Part shown: positions 10,221 through 19,795 of the stretch, one piece after another
Position numbering within the stretch: the stretch's first letter is position 1
Layout of the letters: each line of letters opens with the position of its first letter
Source: Luteimonas marina
Lineage (GTDB): Bacteria; Pseudomonadota; Gammaproteobacteria; Xanthomonadales; Xanthomonadaceae
Length of the DNA: 64,000 bases
Direction: 5' to 3'
NCBI RefSeq assembly: GCF_007859325.1
Contig: NZ_VOHK01000001.1
Span: 434,001-498,000 of the forward strand
Made by a program: the position numbers and the translations under genes
The notes under the pieces: generated by a model
Seen by the model: the letters and a program-made list of their open reading frames with translations, nothing else
Told to the model about the DNA's origin: nothing
The model's database searches: none

Positions 10221-10401
10221 CCACGTCTCCTTGCAAGTTCGGTGCGGCCAGTGTCCACGCCTTGCGCCGCGCGCGCCATCCGCGATGCAGGTCCCGGATA
10301 CGCGCCATGCCCTGCGACGTCGCCCTGCATTCGCTTGCGCCTGCACGCCGCATGGCGCTAGCCTCGGGACCGGGGATCAACCGCACGGGGGGAAGGCAAG
10401 G

Positions 10402-11046
10402 ATGACGATCCGGGTGTTCATGGTCGACGACCATGCGCTGGTGCGCGCAGGGATGCGCATGATTCTTTCGGGTGAAACCGACATCGAGGTGGTGGGCGAA
10501 GCCGACAGCGGCGAAGCCGCGCTGCCCCTGATCCGCAAGCTGCAGCCGGACGTGGTGCTGTGCGACCTGCACCTGCCCGGCGTCAGCGGGCTGGAAGTGA
10601 CCGAACGCGTGGTCAAGGGCGGACACGCGAAGGTGATCGTGGTGTCGGTGCTCGAGGACGGGCCGATGCCGCGCAAGCTGATCGAGGCGGGCGCAGCGGG
10701 CTACGTGGGCAAGGGCGGCGATTCCAGCGAACTGCTGCGGGCGGTGCGCGACGTCGCGCGCGGCAAGCGCTACCTCGCCAGCAGCATCGCGCAGAAGCTG
10801 GCGCTGTCAGGGATCGGAGGCGAGGGCACGCCGTTCGACGAGCTGTCGCCGCGCGAGCTGGAGATCGCGATGCTGCTGGTGCAGGGCCTGCGCCAGGAGG
10901 AGATCGCCAAGCGCCTCAGCCTCAGCGCCAAGACCGTGAACACGCACAAGTCGCGGCTGTTCGCCAAGCTGCAGATCGAGGACAACATCGCGCTGGCGCG
11001 GCTGGCCAGCCAGTACGGGCTGATCGATCCGTCGCAGGTGCTGTAG
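10402..11046 (+). CDS. gacA: GacA/UvrY-type two-component response regulator
   Basis: The 214-residue product has an N-terminal receiver domain (about residues 3-120; acidic pair in VDDH, phospho-acceptor Asp55 in VVLCDLHLPG, Lys in YVGKGG) and a C-terminal LuxR-type helix-turn-helix (about 147-207; LSPRELEIAMLLVQGLRQEE, LSLSAKTVNTHKSRLF). Length and sequence fit GacA/UvrY, which in gammaproteobacteria is phosphorylated by GacS/BarA and activates small RNAs that sequester CsrA. The partner kinase is not in this window. Ribosome-binding purines (GGGGGGAAGGCAAGG) precede the ATG at 10402. It diverges from the AAC(3)-like gene and converges with rne. Confidence 0.85.
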   Translation: MTIRVFMVDDHALVRAGMRMILSGETDIEVVGEADSGEAALPLIRKLQPDVVLCDLHLPGVSGLEVTERVVKGGHAKVIVVSVLEDGPMPRKLIEAGAAGYVGKGGDSSELLRAVRDVARGKRYLASSIAQKLALSGIGGEGTPFDELSPRELEIAMLLVQGLRQEEIAKRLSLSAKTVNTHKSRLFAKLQIEDNIALARLASQYGLIDPSQVL

Positions 11047-11107
11047 CCGTCTTGCGGCGGGTCGCGCCTGAAGGCGCGGCTGGATCGGCGATCTGAACTT
11101 GTCCAGT

Positions 11108-11133
11108 GATCCGGCGCCAGGTGGCGCCGGATC
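11108..11133. repeat. perfect hairpin between the gacA-like gene and rne
   Basis: GATCCGGCGCCA and TGGCGCCGGATC are 12-base arms around GG. It lies in the 108-base gap between convergent genes and could act as a bidirectional transcript end, but it has no T-run on either side. Confidence 0.5.
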
Positions 11134-11154
11134 CCGGGTTTCGCCGGCCTTCGC

Positions 11155-14100
11155 TCAGGCGCTGCGGGTGGCCGCGCCGTCGTCGCCGGAATCTTCGGCT
11201 TCGCTGTTGGCGCTGTCGACGGCTTCCGCGGCTTCTTCGGCCGGCGAGGCTTCGGGCGCCGCGGCCGCCACCGGCGGAAGTTCGTGGCGGTCGAACAGGC
11301 CCGGCGCGACGTCCAACTGCAGCGACTGCGGCGCCGCTTCTTCAGGCGGGGCGAGGGTGGCGGCTTCCGCGGCCGGGGCTTCGGTTTGCGCGATCGCGGC
11401 CTGCGCGGTGTCTTCCTCGACGGCAACGGGCTCGACGGCATCCGGCTGGGCTGTCGCAGCCGTCTCGATGGCGTCCGGCTGGACCGTCGGCATCACCTCG
11501 GCGGTCGGTGTGGGCGATTCGACGGCCGCAGCGGGCATCGCGGGAACGGGCTCGATCACCGCGGCCGACGGTTCCGCGACTTCCGCGGCTGCAGCGACTG
11601 CAGGTTCGACGGGCGCCGGCGCATCGGCCTGCGGCATCGCCGCGATGGGCTCGGCTTGAGGCATGGGTGCGGCCTGCGTCGCGGCAACCGGTTCTGCGGA
11701 GGCCTGCGGAGCCGGTGAGGCCGCGGTCGCGTCGGTCGCATGGCCGGCGGGTTCGTCGAACTCGAATTCCGGCTGGGTGCGCTGCGCGAACGAGGGGGCA
11801 GGCGACTGGGCATCGCCTTCGTCGTCGTCGGCGGCGTCGTTGTCCAGGTCGTCGGTGATCGCGTCGGCGGCGAGGCCGGCGGCTTCGCCCGCGCCACGGC
11901 GACGGCGACGGCCGCCACGGCGTCCGCGGCGACGGCGTCCGCCGGCCGCGCCGTCGTCAGCGGCGGCCGTTTCGGTGGGCGCGGCGTCGCCGGAGGTTTC
12001 CGTCGCGACCTGCGCCGCGGCGGTGGCATCCGTCACCGTGGTTTCCGGCGCGGGTGCGGTCGGGCGCGCGGCCTCGATCGCGACGGCTGCACTGGCCGTC
12101 GTTTCGACCTCGGTCGCGGCGACGTTCGCCTTCGCCGCGGGCTCGACGGGTTCGGTCGCCTTCGGGGCCTGGGGCTTCTGCGCCGCCTGCTTCGGCGGCT
12201 GCGCCTGCTTTTTCTGCTGCGGCTGCGCCGCCTGCTGCTTGCCCTGCTGGCCGCGCGGCTGCTGGCCCTGGCGCGGCTCCTTCTGCGACTGCGCCGACGG
12301 CTGCGCACTGCCATCGCGGCGCGACGGCTTGCCATTGCGCTGGTCGCGGCGCGACGCATTGCGGTCGCTGCGCGTGCCGCGGTCGCCGCGCTGGGGCTCG
12401 CGCGCGCTGCGCGGTGCGGGGGCGGGCGCGGCGGCAGGCTCGCTGCCGAGGATCCGCTTGAACCAGCCGAACAGGCCACCGGTCGCGGCGACGGGCGCCG
12501 CCACCGGCGCGGGCGCGGCGACCGGCTGCGCGACGGGCTCGGGCGCCGGTTCGCGCACCGGCGCCGGCTGCGCCGGGCGCACGTTGGTCACCGCCGGCGC
12601 GGGGATGTTGAGGTTGTCCTTGCTCAGCTTGATGGTCGCGACCTTGCGCGGCGTGCCGCGCTGGTAGCTGGGGCGGCTGCTTTCTTCGCCCAGCTCGTTC
12701 TCGCGCAGGCGCGTGACCTCGTAGTGCGGCGTGTGCAGTTGCTCGTCGGCGACGATGACGATCGGCGCCTCGTGGCGCTTCTCGATCTCGGCCAGCGCGC
12801 CGCGCTTCTCGTTGAGCAGGTAGTTGGCGATCTCCACCGGCGCCTGCACCAGCACCTGGCCGGTGTTGTCCTTCATCGCGTGCTCCTCGGCGACGCGGAT
12901 GATCGACAGCGACAGCGATTCGACGCTGCGCATGCGGCCGTGGCCCTCGCAGCGCGGGCAGACGATCTGGCTGGATTCGCCCAGGGACGCACGCAGGCGC
13001 TGGCGCGACATCTCCAGCAGCCCGAACTTGGAGATCCGGCCCAGCTGCACCCGCGCGCGGTCGTACTTGAGCGCGTTCTGCAGCTTGCCCTCGACCTCGC
13101 GCTGGTGCTTGCCCGAGTCCATGTCGATGAAGTCGATCACCACCAGGCCGCCGAGGTCGCGCAGGCGCATCTGGCGCGCGACTTCCTCGGCCGCCTCCAG
13201 GTTGGTGTTGAACGCGGTCTCCTCGATGTCGCTGCCCTTGGTGGCGCGCGCGGAGTTGACGTCGATCGCGGTCAGCGCCTCGGTCTGGTCGATCACCAGC
13301 GCGCCGCCCGAGGGCAGGCGCACGGTGCGCTCGTAGGCGCTCTCGATCTGCGACTCGATCTGGTAGCGGTTGAACAGCGGCACGTCGTCGGTGTAGTGCT
13401 TGAGCTTGCGCAGGTTGTGCGGCATCACCTGCTCGACGAAGTCGCGCGCCTCGGCGTACATCTCCGGGGTGTCAACCAGGATCTCGCCGATGTCGGCGCG
13501 CATGTAGTCGCGCAGGGCGCGGGTGATCAGGCGCGATTCCTGGTAGATCAGGAACGGCGAGGGCTTGCTCAGCGCGGCCTCGGCGATCGCCTTCCAGATG
13601 CTCAGCAGGTAGTCGAGGTCCCACTGCAGCTCTTCGGCGTCGCGGCCGACGCCGGCGGTGCGGATGATCACGCCCATGTCGTCGGGGATCGCCAGCGCGT
13701 CCATCGCCTTCTTCAGCTCGGCGCGGTCGTCGCCCTCGATCCGGCGCGAGACGCCGCCGGCGGTGGGCGAGTTGGGCATCAGCACCATGTAGCGGCCGGC
13801 CAGCGAGATGAACGTGGTCAGGGCAGCGCCCTTGTTGCCGCGCTCTTCCTTGTCGACCTGGACCACGACCTCCTGGCCTTCGCGCAGGAGTTCCTTGATG
13901 TTGCCGGAACGGTGGTCGGCGCCGGCCTGGAAGTAGTCGCGGGAGATTTCCTTCAGCGGCAAGAAGCCGTGGCGCTCGGCGCCGTATTCGACGAAGGCCG
14001 CTTCGAGCGACGGTTCGAGCCGGGTGATGCGGCCCTTGTAGATGTTGGACTTCTTCTGTTCGCGGGACGGCTGTTCGATGTCGATGTCGTACAGGGACTG

Positions 14101-14163
14101 GCCGTCGACGATCGCGACGCGCAGCTCTTCGGCCTGCGTCGCGTTGATGAGCATTCGCTTCAT
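11155..14163 (-). CDS. rne: ribonuclease E
   Basis: RNase E is the essential endoribonuclease of RNA decay and of rRNA and tRNA maturation, and the scaffold of the degradosome at the inner membrane. The 1002-residue product has an S1 domain (about 38-120), the 5'-sensor (IIRTAGVG, Arg168/Thr169) and the DNase I-like catalytic region with Asp301 ([13 protein letters not shown]) and Asp344 (VVIDFIDM). The zinc-link is VCPRCEGHG (Cys402, Cys405). After about residue 530 the protein is a low-complexity alanine/proline/arginine/glutamine scaffold with a strongly basic patch ([17 protein letters not shown]). The start at 14163 gives the canonical [10 protein letters not shown]. It diverges from rluC across a 432-base gap. 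Confidence 0.97.
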   Translation of the reverse strand: MKRMLINATQAEELRVAIVDGQSLYDIDIEQPSREQKKSNIYKGRITRLEPSLEAAFVEYGAERHGFLPLKEISRDYFQAGADHRSGNIKELLREGQEVVVQVDKEERGNKGAALTTFISLAGRYMVLMPNSPTAGGVSRRIEGDDRAELKKAMDALAIPDDMGVIIRTAGVGRDAEELQWDLDYLLSIWKAIAEAALSKPSPFLIYQESRLITRALRDYMRADIGEILVDTPEMYAEARDFVEQVMPHNLRKLKHYTDDVPLFNRYQIESQIESAYERTVRLPSGGALVIDQTEALTAIDVNSARATKGSDIEETAFNTNLEAAEEVARQMRLRDLGGLVVIDFIDMDSGKHQREVEGKLQNALKYDRARVQLGRISKFGLLEMSRQRLRASLGESSQIVCPRCEGHGRMRSVESLSLSIIRVAEEHAMKDNTGQVLVQAPVEIANYLLNEKRGALAEIEKRHEAPIVIVADEQLHTPHYEVTRLRENELGEESSRPSYQRGTPRKVATIKLSKDNLNIPAPAVTNVRPAQPAPVREPAPEPVAQPVAAPAPVAAPVAATGGLFGWFKRILGSEPAAAPAPAPRSAREPQRGDRGTRSDRNASRRDQRNGKPSRRDGSAQPSAQSQKEPRQGQQPRGQQGKQQAAQPQQKKQAQPPKQAAQKPQAPKATEPVEPAAKANVAATEVETTASAAVAIEAARPTAPAPETTVTDATAAAQVATETSGDAAPTETAAADDGAAGGRRRRGRRGGRRRRRGAGEAAGLAADAITDDLDNDAADDDEGDAQSPAPSFAQRTQPEFEFDEPAGHATDATAASPAPQASAEPVAATQAAPMPQAEPIAAMPQADAPAPVEPAVAAAAEVAEPSAAVIEPVPAMPAAAVESPTPTAEVMPTVQPDAIETAATAQPDAVEPVAVEEDTAQAAIAQTEAPAAEAATLAPPEEAAPQSLQLDVAPGLFDRHELPPVAAAAPEASPAEEAAEAVDSANSEAEDSGDDGAATRSA

Positions 14164-14595
14164 GTTTGCGTTCCTCGCGCTTCTCGCTGCACCCGCGTCC
14201 TTCTCGGGCGGGGGCAGGCGCGCGGAACGCCGGGGCGTTTCGCCTGGAGCTTCGGTTGGCCGCCAGCCGCGCAAGCGCAGCGGCGATCCCGGGTTTCCAG
14301 CGCTACGACACCACGGCGGACCGCGGGAGCGCTTGTTTCAAAAAGTGTTGCAGGGCCGGCGGCGCTTCGGGCTGGCCTTTCGGGCCGGCTCTCGCGCCGC
14401 GCGGGGCATGTTCCGCACCGGTGCCTTGGCATCGGGCGATGTCCGGGACTGCCTTCCAGCCGCTAACATGGCCGCCCCGAGGGCGGTGGCCGCGTACTGG
14501 CCGGGTCTCGCGGAAGGCGGGCTTTCGGCCCGTGAATCTTCCAGCGAAATCAGCACCTTATCTCGCCCGCCGAGTGTAACAGATAAAGCCCGACA
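14164..14595 (-). promoter_or_regulatory. long rne 5' leader and rne/rluC divergent region
   Basis: No gene is seen in these 432 bases. A minus-strand -10-like TACACT lies at 14573-14578, close to the rluC start, so the rne transcript would carry an untranslated leader of about 400 bases. The stretch 14345-14420 is rich in self-complementary GC segments (for example GGGCTGGCCTTTCGGGCCGG). In enterobacteria and Pseudomonas the rne leader is a structured element through which RNase E limits its own synthesis; the same role here is inferred from position and length only. Confidence 0.45.
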
Positions 14596-15570
14596 ATGAA
14601 CGACACCCGGTCCCAGCCCGCCCCGACCGGCGGCGTCCGCATCGTCCAGGTGGACGCCGAGCGCGCCGGCCAGCGGCTCGACAACTTCCTGCTGGGCCAG
14701 CTCAAGGGCGCGCCGAAGTCGCTGGTCTACAAGATCGTGCGCAGCGGCCAGGTGCGGGTGAACGGCGGCCGGGCGAAGGCCGAAACCCGGCTGGAGGTGG
14801 GCGACCAGGTGCGGATCCCGCCGGTCCGTCTCGGCGAACAGGGAGACAGGGGCGCGCCCGCCAAGGGGCTGCTGGAGGCGATGGCGGCCAGCATCGTGTT
14901 CGAGGACGCGCGCCTGCTGGCGATCAGCAAGCCCTCCGGGATCGCCAGCCACGGTGGCAGCGGGATCAGCTTCGGCGTGATCGAGACCCTGCGCGCCCTG
15001 CGTCCGGGCGAACCGCTGGAGCTGGTGCACCGGCTGGACCGCGACACCTCGGGGCTGATGGTGGTGGCGAAGAAGCGGTCGGCGCTGCGTGAGCTGCAGG
15101 CGTTGATGCGCGAGGACCCCGCGGTGAAGGGCGAGACCATCAACAAGCGCTACCTCGCGCTGCTGGCCGGGCGGATGCCCGACGGGGTGATGAGCGTCGA
15201 CGCGCCGCTGCACGTCGGCCTGCGCCAGGGCGGCGAGCGGCACGTGCAGGTCAACGATGCCGGCAAGCCGTCGCTGAGCCATTTCCGCGTGCTCGAACGC
15301 CGGGGCGGGCATTCCTACTGCGAGGTGCGGATCGAGACCGGCCGCACCCACCAGATCCGCGTGCACGCGCAGCACATCGGCCATCCGGTGGTGGGCGACG
15401 ACAAGTACGGCGACGCCGCGGTCAACCGGCGCCTGCGCGAACAGGTCGGGCTGAAGCGGCTGTTCCTGCACGCGGCGTCGCTGGAGTTCGCGCTCGACGG
15501 CGGCCGGGTGCCGTATGTGCTCAATGCGCCGCTGGCGCCGGAGCTGGTCGAGGTGCTGGATCGGCTTTGA
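14596..15570 (+). CDS. rluC: 23S rRNA pseudouridine synthase RluC family
   Basis: RluC makes pseudouridine at positions 955, 2504 and 2580 (E. coli numbering) of 23S rRNA. The 324-residue product has an N-terminal S4 RNA-binding domain (about 25-80; QRLDNFLLGQLKGAPKSLVY, VNGGRAKAETRL) and the RluA-type catalytic domain with the HRLDRDTSGLMV motif carrying the catalytic aspartate. GRTHQIRVHAQHIGHPVVGD is also typical. No clear ribosome-binding site precedes the ATG at 14596. It diverges from rne, the standard arrangement in gammaproteobacteria. Confidence 0.95.
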   Translation: MNDTRSQPAPTGGVRIVQVDAERAGQRLDNFLLGQLKGAPKSLVYKIVRSGQVRVNGGRAKAETRLEVGDQVRIPPVRLGEQGDRGAPAKGLLEAMAASIVFEDARLLAISKPSGIASHGGSGISFGVIETLRALRPGEPLELVHRLDRDTSGLMVVAKKRSALRELQALMREDPAVKGETINKRYLALLAGRMPDGVMSVDAPLHVGLRQGGERHVQVNDAGKPSLSHFRVLERRGGHSYCEVRIETGRTHQIRVHAQHIGHPVVGDDKYGDAAVNRRLREQVGLKRLFLHAASLEFALDGGRVPYVLNAPLAPELVEVLDRL

Positions 15571-15622
15571 CTGGCTGCGGGACCGACAGTCGCGATTCTG
15601 CAACTGCCAGGAGCGCTTATCG

Positions 15623-15700
15623 ACTGTCATTCCGAGCGCAGCGGGGAATCTGCTTCCCGCGAACGGATGCCAGATTCCTCGCTGCGCTCGGAATGACAGT
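15623..15700. repeat. 30-bp inverted repeat, TGTCATTCCGAGCGCAGCGG family
   Basis: Arms at 15623-15652 and 15671-15700 are complementary with a single mismatch. It lies between convergent rluC and phhB, where it can serve as a bidirectional transcript barrier. The outer TGTCATTcCGA matches the family at 4718-4794 and 18490-18566, but the inner arm sequence differs. Confidence 0.9.
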
Positions 15701-15720
15701 TTGTTGCAGGGCCGGCGCCT

Positions 15721-16062
15721 TCAGCCGGCCAGCGCGTCGGCCTTGGCGGCGCAGATGAAGTCGTTCTCGCTCAGGCCGCCGACGTCGTGGGTGGAGAAGC
15801 GCACCGCGCAGCGGTCGTAGTGCACGCCGAGGTCGGGGTGGTGGTCCTCGCGGTGGGCGATGAAGGCCAGCGCGTTCACGAAGGCCATGGTGCGGTAGTA
15901 GTCGTCGAAGCGGAAGGTCTTGGTCAGCGCGCGGCCGTTCTCGGCGAGTTCCCAGCCCGGCACCTCCGGCAGCAGCTCGCGGATGCGGGCTTCGCCCAGC
16001 CGGTGTTCGCCGCCGCGGCGCGGGATGCAGTGGGCCTGGACGAGGGGGACGAGGTCCGACAT
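15721..16062 (-). CDS. phhB: pterin-4a-carbinolamine dehydratase
   Basis: PhhB recycles the pterin cofactor of phenylalanine hydroxylase by dehydrating 4a-hydroxytetrahydropterin. The 113-residue product shows the family core [18 protein letters not shown] and the histidine-rich signature [21 protein letters not shown] good ribosome-binding site (AGGAG) precedes the ATG at 16062; the frame is open far upstream, but that is antisense to other genes. It diverges from nfuA and converges on rluC. No phenylalanine hydroxylase gene is in the window, so the pathway assignment rests on family knowledge. Confidence 0.93.
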   Translation of the reverse strand: MSDLVPLVQAHCIPRRGGEHRLGEARIRELLPEVPGWELAENGRALTKTFRFDDYYRTMAFVNALAFIAHREDHHPDLGVHYDRCAVRFSTHDVGGLSENDFICAAKADALAG

Positions 16063-16191
16063 GGCGGGATCTCCTAGGGTGTATGGCGGCGCCGCGGATG
16101 AACGGATCGTGTGCGGGGGCGCCGGCCGCGGCGGGGTGGGAGGGCAAGGCGCGGGGCTGGGCCTAGAATACGTCGAAAGACGGACAGGGCC

Positions 16192-16785
16192 ATGATCCAG
16201 ATCTCCGACAACGCGCAGGCACATTTCCGCAAACTGATCGAGCGCGAGGCGCTGCCCGGGCTGGGCGTGCGCCTGGCCGCGGTGCATCCGGGCACGGCCA
16301 AGGCCGACGTGCGGCTGGAGTTCGCCGAGCCGGGCGACCTGCACGGCGACGAGTGGGCGATCGACTGCGAGGGCTTCACGCTGTGGCTCGACGCCGACAG
16401 CGCGCCGTTCCTCGACGGCGCGCAGATCGACTACGAATCGCGCGCCACCGGCGGCCAGCTGCAGATCCGCGCGCCGCGGATCAAGGGCGATGCGCCGCCG
16501 GAGTCGGCGTCGCTGGTCGAGCGCGTGCGCTGGCTGATCGAGCACGAGGTCAACCCGCAGCTCGCCCAGCACCGCGGCCACGTGTCGCTGCAGGAAGTGA
16601 CCGCCGAGGGCGTGGTGGTGCTGCGTTTCGGCGGCGGCTGCCACGGCTGCGGCATGGTCGATGTCACGCTCAAGCAGGGCATCGAGCGCAGCCTGATGGA
16701 CAAGGTGCCGGGCGTGACCGCGGTGCGCGATGCGACCGACCACGACACCGGCACTGCGCCCTACATGCCGCGCAACGCGGACTGA
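16192..16785 (+). CDS. nfuA: Fe/S biogenesis protein NfuA
   Basis: NfuA carries a 4Fe-4S cluster to target enzymes, especially under oxidative or iron stress. The 197-residue product has an N-terminal degenerate A-type domain (about 1-95, lacking the usual cysteines) and a C-terminal Nfu domain with the cluster motif [14 protein letters not shown] (CxxC). The ATG at 16192 gives the standard [15 protein letters not shown] start. A possible -10 element TAGAAT is at 16164-16169. Confidence 0.95.
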   Translation: MIQISDNAQAHFRKLIEREALPGLGVRLAAVHPGTAKADVRLEFAEPGDLHGDEWAIDCEGFTLWLDADSAPFLDGAQIDYESRATGGQLQIRAPRIKGDAPPESASLVERVRWLIEHEVNPQLAQHRGHVSLQEVTAEGVVVLRFGGGCHGCGMVDVTLKQGIERSLMDKVPGVTAVRDATDHDTGTAPYMPRNAD

Positions 16786-16800
16786 CGGAACGCGTCGCGG

Positions 16801-18468
16801 GTGTTTTCGTCCAGTGAACTGATCGAAGCGCTCCAGCGGCGGCTGCGCAAGGGGCGCTCGATCCGTCCGCCGCGGCCCGCGGGCGAGTTCCCGCCGGGCT
16901 GGAACGAATGGTTTTCGGTCGCCAGGGGGAAGGCGCGCAGCGTCGCCTTTGCGTTCGAAGGCCTGGTGGCGGTGTTCCTTGCGCGCGAGCCGGTCTATTC
17001 GAAGGGCTACAAACGGCTGAACCGTTGGCAGGCGTTCGTGCGGCTGTGGCGCCAGGACTGGCGCGAGCGCCCGGTGCCGGACCGGCGCACGCGCAGGGTC
17101 TCGCTGGTGGTGTCGGTCCTGCTGCACCTGCTGTGGCTGCAGCTGATGATCCTGTTCATGGTCGCGCGCTACCCGGGCGATGCCGACGAGGACGAGCGCC
17201 TGGGCGAGAACATCACCCAGGTCGAATTCATCGGCGAGGGCACGCCGCAGGACGACGGTGGCGGCGCGCAGCAGGCCGAGCAGCCGGTCCCGGAACTGGC
17301 GGCCAGCCCGGCGCCGGCGGCTGCCGCGGCCGCGGCCAGCGCGCCGGAGGCGTCGCCGCCACCGCCGCCGCCTTCCGTGGCCGAGGTCGAGACTCCGCCG
17401 GACGAGGTGCCGCCGCCGGTCGCGGAGCAGCCGCTCGTGGTCACCGAGACGACGGAGCCGGAGACGAGCTTCGTCCTGGAGCCGCCGCGCATCGACGTAC
17501 CGCCGACCCCGGCGCTGCCGACGCCGGAACTGCGCACGCCGACGCCGGAGGTGCGCATGGTCGAGGTGCCGGCGGTGACGCCGCCGCCGCAGATCCGGCC
17601 GCTGCCGCAGCGCGAGATCAACGTGCCCGACGTGCAGCAGCCGGAGATCGAGATCGTCGAACGCAACGTCCCCGCGCCTGCGCCGGAAATCGCGATGCGC
17701 GTGCCGCGCGCGGCGCCGGCGGCGCCCGAATTGCGCCGCGACGCGCCCACCGTCGCGCAGCGCGACATCCAACTGCGCGATCCCGGCCCCGCGGCGGCGG
17801 GCGCGTCGGAGCGTTCGTCCGACAGCAATGCGCAGGGCGCGCCCGATGCCAGCGGCCGGTCGCCGTCGACCACCGCCACGGCCGGCGGCACCCGCGCGAG
17901 CGGCGAGGGCGCCAGTGCCTCGGCGACGACGGCTGGCGCCGGCCCCGCGTCGAATCCGGCGCCCGGCGCGCTGCCGTCGCCGCGGCGCGGCGACGACTGG
18001 GGCGATTCGGACCGCAACGTGCCGGGCGGCCAGGCCGGCAGCCCCTCGGGCCTGTTCAACGCCGACGGCAGCCCGCGCCTGGCCGGCAACGACGGCCGCG
18101 TCGGCGGCGGCCTGCCGCCGGGCACGATCACCGAGGACTACGAAAAGATCGACCGCATGGGCACCTGGCTCAAGCGCCCGCCGATCGGCTACGAGCCGAC
18201 CGCCTTCGACCGCTTCTGGGTGCCGCACGAGACGCTGCTGGAGGAATGGGTCCGGCGCAGCATCAAGGAAGTGCTGATCCCGATCCCCGGCACCGGCAAG
18301 CGCATCAAGTGCACGGTCGCGATGCTGATGCTGGGTGGCGCCTGCGGCATCAGCGACCCGAACATGCTCGACGTCGAGGCCGAGGCGCGCAAGCCGCCGG
18401 AGGTGCCGTTCAAGCGCGAACTGCAGGAAGACCAGCAGAGCCTGCAGTCGCCGCCGGCGACGCCGTAG
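16801..18468 (+). CDS. proline-rich single-pass membrane protein with TonB/TolA-like SxxxH helix
   Basis: Function not recognised. The 555-residue product starts at a GTG (16801) 15 bases after nfuA with only a weak ribosome-binding site. It has a basic cytoplasmic N-terminus (1-100), one membrane helix (about 100-123, [20 protein letters not shown]) and an acidic/proline/alanine-rich periplasmic region (about 125-440) with many [13 protein letters not shown] and VPAV runs. A distinct C-terminal domain follows (about 445-545; [19 protein letters not shown], two cysteines in [13 protein letters not shown]). The helix holds SVLLH (Ser105, His109), the SxxxH pattern that couples TonB and TolA to ExbBD/TolQR. 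The C-terminus is not a TonB domain. Similar proteins in xanthomonads are, to my recollection, annotated transmembrane repetitive protein. Confidence 0.75.
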   Translation: MFSSSELIEALQRRLRKGRSIRPPRPAGEFPPGWNEWFSVARGKARSVAFAFEGLVAVFLAREPVYSKGYKRLNRWQAFVRLWRQDWRERPVPDRRTRRVSLVVSVLLHLLWLQLMILFMVARYPGDADEDERLGENITQVEFIGEGTPQDDGGGAQQAEQPVPELAASPAPAAAAAAASAPEASPPPPPPSVAEVETPPDEVPPPVAEQPLVVTETTEPETSFVLEPPRIDVPPTPALPTPELRTPTPEVRMVEVPAVTPPPQIRPLPQREINVPDVQQPEIEIVERNVPAPAPEIAMRVPRAAPAAPELRRDAPTVAQRDIQLRDPGPAAAGASERSSDSNAQGAPDASGRSPSTTATAGGTRASGEGASASATTAGAGPASNPAPGALPSPRRGDDWGDSDRNVPGGQAGSPSGLFNADGSPRLAGNDGRVGGGLPPGTITEDYEKIDRMGTWLKRPPIGYEPTAFDRFWVPHETLLEEWVRRSIKEVLIPIPGTGKRIKCTVAMLMLGGACGISDPNMLDVEAEARKPPEVPFKRELQEDQQSLQSPPATP

Positions 18469-18489
18469 GGACTTCCGGAAATCCCGGAT

Positions 18490-18566
18490 TGTCATTTCGA
18501 CCGCAGGGAGAAATCCCGTCTCCGCCACAGGGAAAAGGAAGATTTCTCCCTGCGGTCGAAATGACA
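18490..18566. repeat. 26-bp inverted repeat, TGTCATTTCGACCGCAGGGA family
   Basis: Perfect 26-base arms at 18490-18515 and 18541-18566 with a 25-base loop. The arms equal the core of the compound repeat at 4718-4794. It lies between convergent genes, just before a terminator. Confidence 0.9.
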
Positions 18567-18590
18567 GGGCTTTTACTTGGGAAGAAGAAC

Positions 18591-18619
18591 AAAAAAAGCC
18601 CGCACGAAGCGGGCTTTTT
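18591..18619. terminator. bidirectional intrinsic terminator
   Basis: AAAAAAAGCCCGC, loop ACGAA, GCGGGCTTTTT. The seven A and five T residues on either side of a GC stem make it work for both the plus-strand gene ending at 18468 and the minus-strand cytochrome gene ending at 18642. Confidence 0.85.
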
Positions 18620-18641
18620 CCATCCTGCGTTCCGGCTAAGC

Positions 18642-19082
18642 TCAATGCGCGCCGTGCAGGTCCCGCAGCTGCGAAGGCCGGGACGCGAAGTAGGCGGCCA
18701 CGTCGGCGATCTGCTGGTCGGTCAGGTTGACCGCCTGCTGCGACATCAGCGCGTGCTCGCGGGTGCCGTTGCGGTACTGCTGGATCGAGTGCGCGAGGTA
18801 GTCGCGGTACTGGCCGCCGAGCTTGGGATAGCTCTCGTCCAGCGGCACGTTGCCGTCGGCGCCGTGGCAGTCGATGCACGACTGGCCGGTGGCCTGGCCC
18901 TTGGCGTTGGCCAGCGCCTCGCCCTCGGCGATGCGGCCTTCCGGCAGTCCGGCGGAGGACGAGGCCTGGGCGTCGCCGCTGTCTTCGGCGTGGTCGCCGC
19001 CACCGCAGGCGGCCAGTGCGAGCGCGAACAGCAGCGGGGCGGCCAGCCGGCCGAGGCGGAGGGTCACGGTGGCGCGGCTCAT
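18642..19082 (-). CDS. single-haem cytochrome c lipoprotein
   Basis: The 146-residue product has a signal sequence ending LALAAC, a lipobox that would anchor it to a membrane by Cys25, and one haem site CIDCH in [38 protein letters not shown] and the later [20 protein letters not shown] resemble one half of a cytochrome c4-type protein; the axial methionine is probably the one in ALMSQQAV. It overlaps the upstream cytochrome gene by four bases (ATGA), so the two are translated together. The expected role is periplasmic electron transfer to an oxidase; the partner is not visible here. Confidence 0.88.
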   Translation of the reverse strand: MSRATVTLRLGRLAAPLLFALALAACGGGDHAEDSGDAQASSSAGLPEGRIAEGEALANAKGQATGQSCIDCHGADGNVPLDESYPKLGGQYRDYLAHSIQQYRNGTREHALMSQQAVNLTDQQIADVAAYFASRPSQLRDLHGAH

Positions 19083-19483
19083 GGCTTCAGCTCCGACAGG
19101 AAGGCGGCGATGTCGGCGATGTCCTGGTCGGAAAAGCTCTGCGCCTGCGCCTGCATCGTCGGGTGCCGGCGGGTGCCCTTCTTGTACTCGGCCAGGGCAT
19201 TGGTGAGGTAGACCGCCGACTGGCCGCCGATCCGCGGCACGTGGTAGGTCGGGTAGATGTTGCGGTAGCCGACGATGCCGTGGCAGCCCTGGCAGGTGTA
19301 GGTCAGCTGGCGGCCACTGTCGGCGTTGCCGGTCAGCTGGGCCGGGGCGGCGGGAGCGGCCGGGGCGGCTTCAGCTTCGGGTGCTGGCGGCGGTGTGTCC
19401 TGGGCCGGGGCGCTGCGCGGCAGCGTGGCCAGTGCCAGCCATGCAAGGGCAAGGCCGGCGGCGATCGTCAACGGTCGCGTCAT
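19079..19483 (-). CDS. single-haem periplasmic cytochrome c
   Basis: The 134-residue product has a cleavable signal peptide ([14 protein letters not shown], ending at PRSAPAQ), a short proline/alanine linker and one haem motif CQGCH in [34 protein letters not shown] aligns with the neighbouring cytochrome, and [10 protein letters not shown] holds the likely axial methionine. It overlaps the downstream gene by four bases. Together the pair looks like a two-haem cytochrome c4 divided into two chains; that is inference. The start at 19483 follows a strong minus-strand promoter. Confidence 0.88.
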   Translation of the reverse strand: MTRPLTIAAGLALAWLALATLPRSAPAQDTPPPAPEAEAAPAAPAAPAQLTGNADSGRQLTYTCQGCHGIVGYRNIYPTYHVPRIGGQSAVYLTNALAEYKKGTRRHPTMQAQAQSFSDQDIADIAAFLSELKP

Positions 19484-19795
19484 GGAATGTTTCCGCAATC
19501 CTGGTGGCTGGTTGGCTTGAGGTATCGGAATCGGCGACGACATCCGTCGGCGCGCAATCGGCGCAGTATAGCTTGCGCTCCACGGACTGTTAACGGATCG
19601 GCGCCGGGCGACGCCCTCGACCCTGCCCGCGCAGGGGTCCGGAGCGCGATGCGATGCAACCGGATCGGTCACGTCCGCATCTCTCCACGCGTCCATGACA
19701 CGAAACCGCCGGGAGTCACCATGACCTTCGGCGGATGCTGTTCCCAGGGCAGGTGATATACCTTGCTACAACACCATAGGGGCTCCGCCGAATCC
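19484..19795. other. 312-base divergent intergenic region
   Basis: It separates the cytochrome pair from the RND operon. It contains a strong minus-strand promoter (19565-19593). On the plus side, AT-rich sequence near 19755-19765 (TGATATACCTTG) could hold the RND operon promoter, without a clear -35. I see no repressor gene or RNA in it. Confidence 0.5.
19565..19593 (-). promoter_or_regulatory. sigma-70 promoter for the cytochrome pair
   Basis: On the minus strand the -35 TTAACA (19593-19588) and -10 TATACT (19570-19565) each match consensus at five of six positions and are 17 bases apart. The 5' untranslated leader would be about 75 bases. Confidence 0.75.

Noticed and set aside
15721..18879. 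A 1052-codon minus-strand frame extending upstream of phhB
   Set aside because: Only its last 113 codons match a family (phhB, with its own AGGAG). The rest is antisense to nfuA and the proline-rich protein and is compositional.
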